NCBI GenBank assembly: GCA_963707075.1
Contig: CAVPOX010000002.1
Span: 1,674,001-1,738,000 of the forward strand
From: CAXMQZ01 sp963707075
Lineage (GTDB): Bacteria; Acidobacteriota; Thermoanaerobaculia; Multivoradales; JAHEKO01
DNA length: 64,000 nucleotides
Direction of reading: 5' to 3'
Notes under the pieces: generated by a model
The model's database searches: none
What the model was told of the DNA's origin: nothing
The model's input: the letters and a program-made list of their open reading frames with translations, nothing else
Part shown: in pieces, positions 60,182 through 64,000 of the stretch
How positions within the stretch are numbered: position 1 is the first letter of the stretch
Layout: every line of letters starts with the position of its first letter
Position numbers and translations under genes: made by a program

Positions 60182-61597
60182 TTACTCGACGACTTCGCGG
60201 GTGAGGAAATGGCGGCGTTCCGCGTCGGGAAGGGCCCATTTGCGTACCGTGACGGTTTCCTTGACGCGCTCGATCACTTCGATCGAGATCTCCTTGACCA
60301 ACTCCTCGAGCTCTCCCTCGGTGATCTCCTGCACGAAGCCGTCGATGGCGTCTCCGATCATCGACCGCAGCGCCTCCTGCCCCTCCTCGCTCGAAACCGT
60401 CACCGCCAGGGTGTCCGCAAAAGCGTCGAACACTGCCTGACCTATCGAGGAGACCAACGGCCGCAGCACAACGTCTGGCAGCGGGACGAATCGGAAGGCA
60501 TCTGTGCTCTCCACCGCTTGCTCCAGATTGGCCTCCAAAAAGCCCTGCGCCCGCTCTCGGACCTGGATATCGGTCAGCAAGTCTCGGGTTTGCAGGGCGA
60601 GCTGCCTGGCAAGCGCATCCCGATGCTCAGTGGCCACGGAGTGGATGATCGCCTTGTGCGTGCCCTTGCTCAGCTCGTCCTGGGTCTCGTTGAGAATACG
60701 CAACGACACCATGTCGGAGATCTCTTCGCTGACAATGTTGGAGAAGTAGGCAATCGTGCGACTGATGGGATCGTCCCCCACGAAAATGCGGTCACTGCGG
60801 CGCAGTCGAAGGTAGATCGACGCAACACGAAACAGGCGGAACAGCCGCATCTGTTTGAAGGGCATGATTCCCAGCACGTCGTACCAGTGCACGATCGGAT
60901 ACATGAACCAACGAGGGTAGGTCTCCCTGCGAACCGCCAGATACCAGGAGATGAAGAACTCGAGAATGAAGATCACCAGAAACGGCAGATCGATAAGCCA
61001 GAAGTGATCGGTCAGCTTGCCGGATTTGTCGTAGAGACGAAAGAAGTTGGCCTCGAGAAGCGGGGCGATGGCGGTTTCAAAAAACGCCACGCGACGAGTC
61101 AACCGATCGGGATCGGGCGCGAGCGACCAGAAGAGCCCGGCGATCTCGACCGGGTCCCTGTTGGTCGCAGTCATCACCCCTTCCTGCACGAGCTCTTGTT
61201 GCATCAGGACAAACATGCTGATGCGGTTTCGCTCCTGCCCCGATCGCTCGAAGGGGTTGTCGTCGATGATCTCGGCCGACTGCTCGCGGAGCTTTCCGAG
61301 CAGTTCGTCGACCATCAGACTGGAGGTTCCGTAACCACCTTCGGCCGCCAGGGCGTCGACAAGCCGTAGATACTCCTCTGTCACCGGCTCTGGCTCGATC
61401 CCCTTGACGGGGTCGTAGATCCGGGTCACCGCAGGCACATGTCTGCTGTAGAAGGGACGCATCCAGAAATAGGTCAGATCGAAGAGGATGAGACTGACGT
61501 TGATGATCGCCAGGTAGACCATGAACAGGTCCCACGCCACGCTGCGCGTGATGTGATGGCGGACCCAGTTCGCACTCTTCTTGATCCTCTGCCACAC
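60182..61597 (-). CDS. Membrane protein with S4-like arginine-rich segment
   Basis: A 471-residue protein not assigned to a named family. The N-terminus has a membrane segment (WDLFMVYLAIINVSLILFDLTYFW); after a 160-residue soluble stretch two more follow ('FWLIDLPFLVIFILEFFISWYLAV', 'WFMYPIVHWYDVLGIMPF'), then 'QMRLFRLFRVASIYLRLRRSDR', with Arg spaced like a voltage-sensor S4 helix. No pore-loop or selectivity filter is seen; the 200-residue C-terminal part is helical and charged. It could be a voltage-sensor-like domain coupled to a cytosolic effector. The start is GTG 61597. Confidence 0.72.
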   Translation of the reverse strand: MWQRIKKSANWVRHHITRSVAWDLFMVYLAIINVSLILFDLTYFWMRPFYSRHVPAVTRIYDPVKGIEPEPVTEEYLRLVDALAAEGGYGTSSLMVDELLGKLREQSAEIIDDNPFERSGQERNRISMFVLMQQELVQEGVMTATNRDPVEIAGLFWSLAPDPDRLTRRVAFFETAIAPLLEANFFRLYDKSGKLTDHFWLIDLPFLVIFILEFFISWYLAVRRETYPRWFMYPIVHWYDVLGIMPFKQMRLFRLFRVASIYLRLRRSDRIFVGDDPISRTIAYFSNIVSEEISDMVSLRILNETQDELSKGTHKAIIHSVATEHRDALARQLALQTRDLLTDIQVRERAQGFLEANLEQAVESTDAFRFVPLPDVVLRPLVSSIGQAVFDAFADTLAVTVSSEEGQEALRSMIGDAIDGFVQEITEGELEELVKEISIEVIERVKETVTVRKWALPDAERRHFLTREVVE

Positions 61598-61679
61598 TGT
61601 CTATCAACGATAACGCGTTAGCCGAGCAGCTGCTGTTGGAAAGTCCTCAAGCCGCTGTGCCTGGCCAGGAGATGAAACC

Positions 61680-62201
61680 GTGAATGTCCATGTCCACATC
61701 AGGCCCGAGCACCCCGATGAAAGAGCAGAAGTCTTTCGGATCAACTCGGCGGCTTTTCCCGATTCGCAGGAAGCCTTTCTGGTGGACCGCCTGCGTTCTG
61801 CAATTGCGGACCTCATCTCACTGGTCGCCGAGGTCGAAGAAGAAATCGTCGGCCACATCTTGTTCACTCCGGTGACGATTCACCAAGGCACCCAGAAGCG
61901 GTCGGCGCTCGGTCTGGGACCGATGGCTGTATTGCCTCGCTACCAACGACAGGGCATCGGTTCGAAGCTCGTAGTCGCCGGCCTGGAGGCCTGCGCCGCT
62001 CACGGCGAACAGGTGGTTGTCGTCGTCGGACACCCCGAGTTTTATCCGAAATTCGGGTTCCTGCCGGCTAGACCCAAGGGTTTGCGTTACAAGGACGAGC
62101 GGTACGATCCCTACTTCTTTGTTGCCGAGCTGCAAGAGGGTGCCCTGGAGGGGATCGCGGGTACGGTCGAGTACCACTCCGAATTCGACAAGCTCGAGTA
62201 G
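61680..62201 (+). CDS. GNAT N-acetyltransferase
   Basis: A 173-residue GNAT-fold enzyme. The acetyl-CoA pyrophosphate loop is 'LPRYQRQGIGSKLVVAGLEAC' (Q-R-Q-G-I-G), preceded by the strand 'ALGLGPMAVL', and the C-terminal strand region is 'VVVVGHPEFYPKFGFLPARPKGL'. This subgroup resembles YhbS-like acetyltransferases. The substrate is unknown. The start is GTG 61680. A TAACGCGTTA palindrome (61611-61620) lies in the divergent region shared with the S4-like gene. Confidence 0.9.
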   Translation: MNVHVHIRPEHPDERAEVFRINSAAFPDSQEAFLVDRLRSAIADLISLVAEVEEEIVGHILFTPVTIHQGTQKRSALGLGPMAVLPRYQRQGIGSKLVVAGLEACAAHGEQVVVVVGHPEFYPKFGFLPARPKGLRYKDERYDPYFFVAELQEGALEGIAGTVEYHSEFDKLE

Positions 62202-62212
62202 AAGCCGGGTCG

Positions 62213-63217
62213 CTAACGCCGCAGCGTCACACTTCCGTCGACTGTGCGCACATAGATCGACCCACTGCCGGAACCGATCTGACCGGTCGTCCGACGCTTG
62301 TCCTGCCGGAGATTGGTGACATCCTCCGCCATCAGACGGATTCGGCCGTCTCGCGTTTCGAGCTCGAAAGTCGCTGAGACTTCCTGGTCGAGATCAACCA
62401 CCACATCACCGTCACCGACCCTCACCTGCAAATCGAGATCATTCATGGGCAGCAACGCAATTTCAACGTTCCCGTCGCCGCTGCGAATGTCTATCTTGCG
62501 GGCCGCCACTTCCCTGAGCTCGGCGTCACCATCGGAAGCCGCGATTTCGAAACTTCCTTCGCAGCGATCGACAGTGACATCACCATCCTCGGTACGGATG
62601 CGGCCGTGTTCGATACGGCAATCAAAGATCTCGATGTCGCCATCCTCGCTTTCGATATCCAGGTCACCGCGAATTCCGTCGATCTCCAGATCGCCGTCCT
62701 CGAGACTTACCTCGGTACGCTCTGCCTCGATATTCGTCATCTCGACATCACCGTCTTCCAGCCTCATGCGTATGGAGCCCTTCCAGTCAGCAATCGCGAC
62801 GTCGCCATCTTCGCCTTCGAGCTGCAGCTCAAGATAACCCGGCGCTTTGATCCTGAACCGATATTCACTCTCGCGATAGGTGGAAACTCCGATGTTCATC
62901 CTCTTCGGCTCATGAACCACGACCGATATCGTGTTGCCATCCTGCGAGAAATCGACCTTGAACTCCGTGCTCTTCGACCACCCCATATTCGATGCCTGGG
63001 CCCGGTAGCGTACATCCACCTCTAGCGTGTTCTCATCCCAGGGTGTGATCTCCACATCTCCGTCACCGTGCTCGAGAACCAGACGCATCCCTTCCTCGAC
63101 ATCGAAGGTCTCGTTATAGTCCCGACTGATCTCTTCCGCCGCGAGTGGTTGTGCCAACCAACTGAGAGCAAGTGTCAGCGCGACGATGAGGTAAAGGCGC
63201 ATCGTTGTCTTCATCAT
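62213..63217 (-). CDS. Exported DUF4097-type beta-repeat protein
   Basis: A 334-residue protein with a signal peptide (MMKTTMRLYLIVALTLALSWLAQPLAA). The body is a run of short strands punctuated by G/E-D-G-D ('EHGDGDVEITPWDENTLEVD', 'LEGEDGDVAIADW', 'LEDGDVEMTNIEAERTEVSLEDGDLEIDG', 'SEDGDIEIFDCR', 'TEDGDVTVDR', 'GDGNVEIALL'), about ten turns that probably form a right-handed beta-helix of the DUF4097 (adhesin-like) family. Function is unknown; the location is extracytoplasmic. The start at 63217 has a strong GGAGGAG site; the frame upstream to 63544 is unrelated. Confidence 0.87.
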   Translation of the reverse strand: MMKTTMRLYLIVALTLALSWLAQPLAAEEISRDYNETFDVEEGMRLVLEHGDGDVEITPWDENTLEVDVRYRAQASNMGWSKSTEFKVDFSQDGNTISVVVHEPKRMNIGVSTYRESEYRFRIKAPGYLELQLEGEDGDVAIADWKGSIRMRLEDGDVEMTNIEAERTEVSLEDGDLEIDGIRGDLDIESEDGDIEIFDCRIEHGRIRTEDGDVTVDRCEGSFEIAASDGDAELREVAARKIDIRSGDGNVEIALLPMNDLDLQVRVGDGDVVVDLDQEVSATFELETRDGRIRLMAEDVTNLRQDKRRTTGQIGSGSGSIYVRTVDGSVTLRR

Positions 63218-63334
63218 GGATCTCCTCCCGCGCCTCTTCCTACGAGGATGCCCGGGGCATGTTTCAGGTGGGCTCAACCCCGCTGCGTCGCTCAGCGCGT
63301 GGACATCGTCTCGGCAAGTCGGCAGAATCTTGCC

Positions 63335-64000
63335 GTGTCGTGCCACCGGAATCTCTTCTGGGCAACGCTGAGCTCGGCGGTTCTTGCTCTGGTTTCTCTC
63401 GCTACGGGCGCCTCGAGCGCTCAGGCCGATACCAGCTACCGGGACCAGAAGCAGCGACTGGCCGATATTCACATCCAGCCCCTGGTCGAAGACTGGTCGC
63501 GGATCAGTGGCGCTCCCGGTGGCGTCATTGCACTCGTGGACCACGATCAGATCCTGATGCTGCGGGGTTTCGGGCTGTCCAACACTGACACGGCGACCGC
63601 TGTCGATCCCGCCACCACTCTCTTCCAGGTCGGGGAATTGGTGCGTCCCATGACGGTGACTGCGGTTCTGCGAGCGATGGAACAGGGTCTCCTGTCGCTC
63701 GATGAAGATCTCTCTGGGCGAGCGGAGTTGGACTTCCTCGAGCTTGGCTCTTTCGGCGCCTTGACTCTGGAGCAGCTACTGCTTCATACGGCTGGCTTCG
63801 ACCACCGGGTCATCGCTAGCCGATCCGGGTCCGCAAGCGAGCTCCTTCCCCTGGCTACCTACTTGCGGCAACGCATGCCGACCCGCATTCTTCCTCCCGG
63901 GCGGATCAGTATCCCGTCGAGTCATGGCTTTGCCCTGGCGGGCTACATCCTCGAGACTGTTTCAGAGAGAACCTTCGCGCAATCTCTCGACGCTCTCGTC
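63335..64000 (+). CDS. Beta-lactamase-fold protein lacking catalytic residues, cut by window
   Basis: The plus-strand frame is open to the window end. It has a signal peptide (about residues 1-30, 'LSSAVLALVSLATGASSAQAD') and then the class C beta-lactamase/serine hydrolase fold: 'GGVIALVDHDQILMLRGFGLSNTDTATAVDPATTLFQVG', 'AVLRAMEQGLLSLDEDL', 'LTLEQLLLHTAGFDH'. Where the family has S-x-x-K (usually G-S-I-S-K-x-F), this protein reads V-G-E-L-V-R-P-M-T, and the Y-x-N position reads S-S-H-G. It is therefore probably not a hydrolase of the usual type. GTG 63335 is used; an in-frame GTG at 63299 is possible. Confidence 0.8.
   Translation, partial: MSCHRNLFWATLSSAVLALVSLATGASSAQADTSYRDQKQRLADIHIQPLVEDWSRISGAPGGVIALVDHDQILMLRGFGLSNTDTATAVDPATTLFQVGELVRPMTVTAVLRAMEQGLLSLDEDLSGRAELDFLELGSFGALTLEQLLLHTAGFDHRVIASRSGSASELLPLATYLRQRMPTRILPPGRISIPSSHGFALAGYILETVSERTFAQSLDALV

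Noticed and set aside
62213..63544. DUF4097 gene extended to 63544
   Set aside because: The upstream 109 residues lack family features and lie opposite the beta-lactamase-fold gene; the strong ribosome site and signal peptide place the start at 63217.

Overview
The window is a GC-rich, gene-dense stretch of a Gram-negative chromosome. An Acidobacteriota member is the best guess: the VWA protein at 21597-23381 has the layout of the acidobacterial 'VWFA-related' family (family knowledge), and a full ADP-heptose (LPS core) gene set plus outer-membrane proteins indicate a diderm. No rRNA, tRNA, CRISPR array, prophage or insertion sequence was recognised. The assignment is by inference only.

Layout. 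1-5.8 kb: a sulfatase cut by the window edge, a VapBC-type pair whose overlap codon is destroyed by one base, an outer-membrane channel-like protein, thioredoxin TrxC, cardiolipin synthase and an alpha/beta hydrolase. 5.8-8.3 kb: a KefC/KefF-like antiporter pair. 8.5-12.6 kb: an RRM protein, an ankyrin protein, biosynthetic arginine decarboxylase SpeA and a convergent deoxyhypusine-synthase-like protein (polyamines). 12.7-16.3 kb: a DUF3179 protein with an in-frame UGA exactly where the family has Cys (probable selenoprotein), a PDZ protein, a small lipoprotein and an SLC13 transporter. 16.4-19.7 kb: a membrane-anchored DtxR-FeoA regulator with its palindromic box, overlapping feoB. 19.8-25.4 kb: a polytopic membrane protein, the VWA protein and an S9 peptidase.

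25.5-40.0 kb and 52.2-60.1 kb together encode most of a purine (urate-type) degradation system like the E. coli ygeWXY-hyuA-yqeA-ygfK-ssnA-xdhD region: three-subunit molybdenum hydroxylase plus HyuA (minus strand); an XdhD-like fused hydroxylase, an SsnA-like amidohydrolase and two fold-type-II PLP enzymes (plus strand); then carbamate kinase, YgeY, an LCIB-type (theta) carbonic-anhydrase-like protein, YgeW and YgfK (minus strand). Inferred logic: Mo hydroxylases and YgfK do the redox steps, amidohydrolases open rings, PLP enzymes take the amino-acid-like product, and YgeW plus carbamate kinase recover ATP from the carbamoyl group. The carbonic-anhydrase-like protein may handle the CO2/bicarbonate released.

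Two islands interrupt this system. 30.7-33.1 kb is a nest of toxin-antitoxin genes and remnants (YoeB fragment, truncated nucleotidyltransferase pair, HigBA, BrnTA) punctuated by three same-orientation copies of a short repeat about 720 bp apart. 40.0-51.7 kb is an envelope-sugar island (hldE, gmhA, gmhB, hldD, a GT9 heptosyltransferase, aminotransferases, two ArnT-like GT39 enzymes). Between it and the second purine block lies a 530-bp non-coding stretch packed with hairpins, including a perfect 21-bp inverted repeat. The right end holds an S4-like membrane protein, a GNAT enzyme, a DUF4097 protein and the start of a beta-lactamase-fold protein that lacks its catalytic residues.

Strongest candidates for something undescribed: the UGA-containing DUF3179 gene with a SECIS-like hairpin, the theta-carbonic-anhydrase-like member of the purine operon, and the repeat-punctuated TA island.
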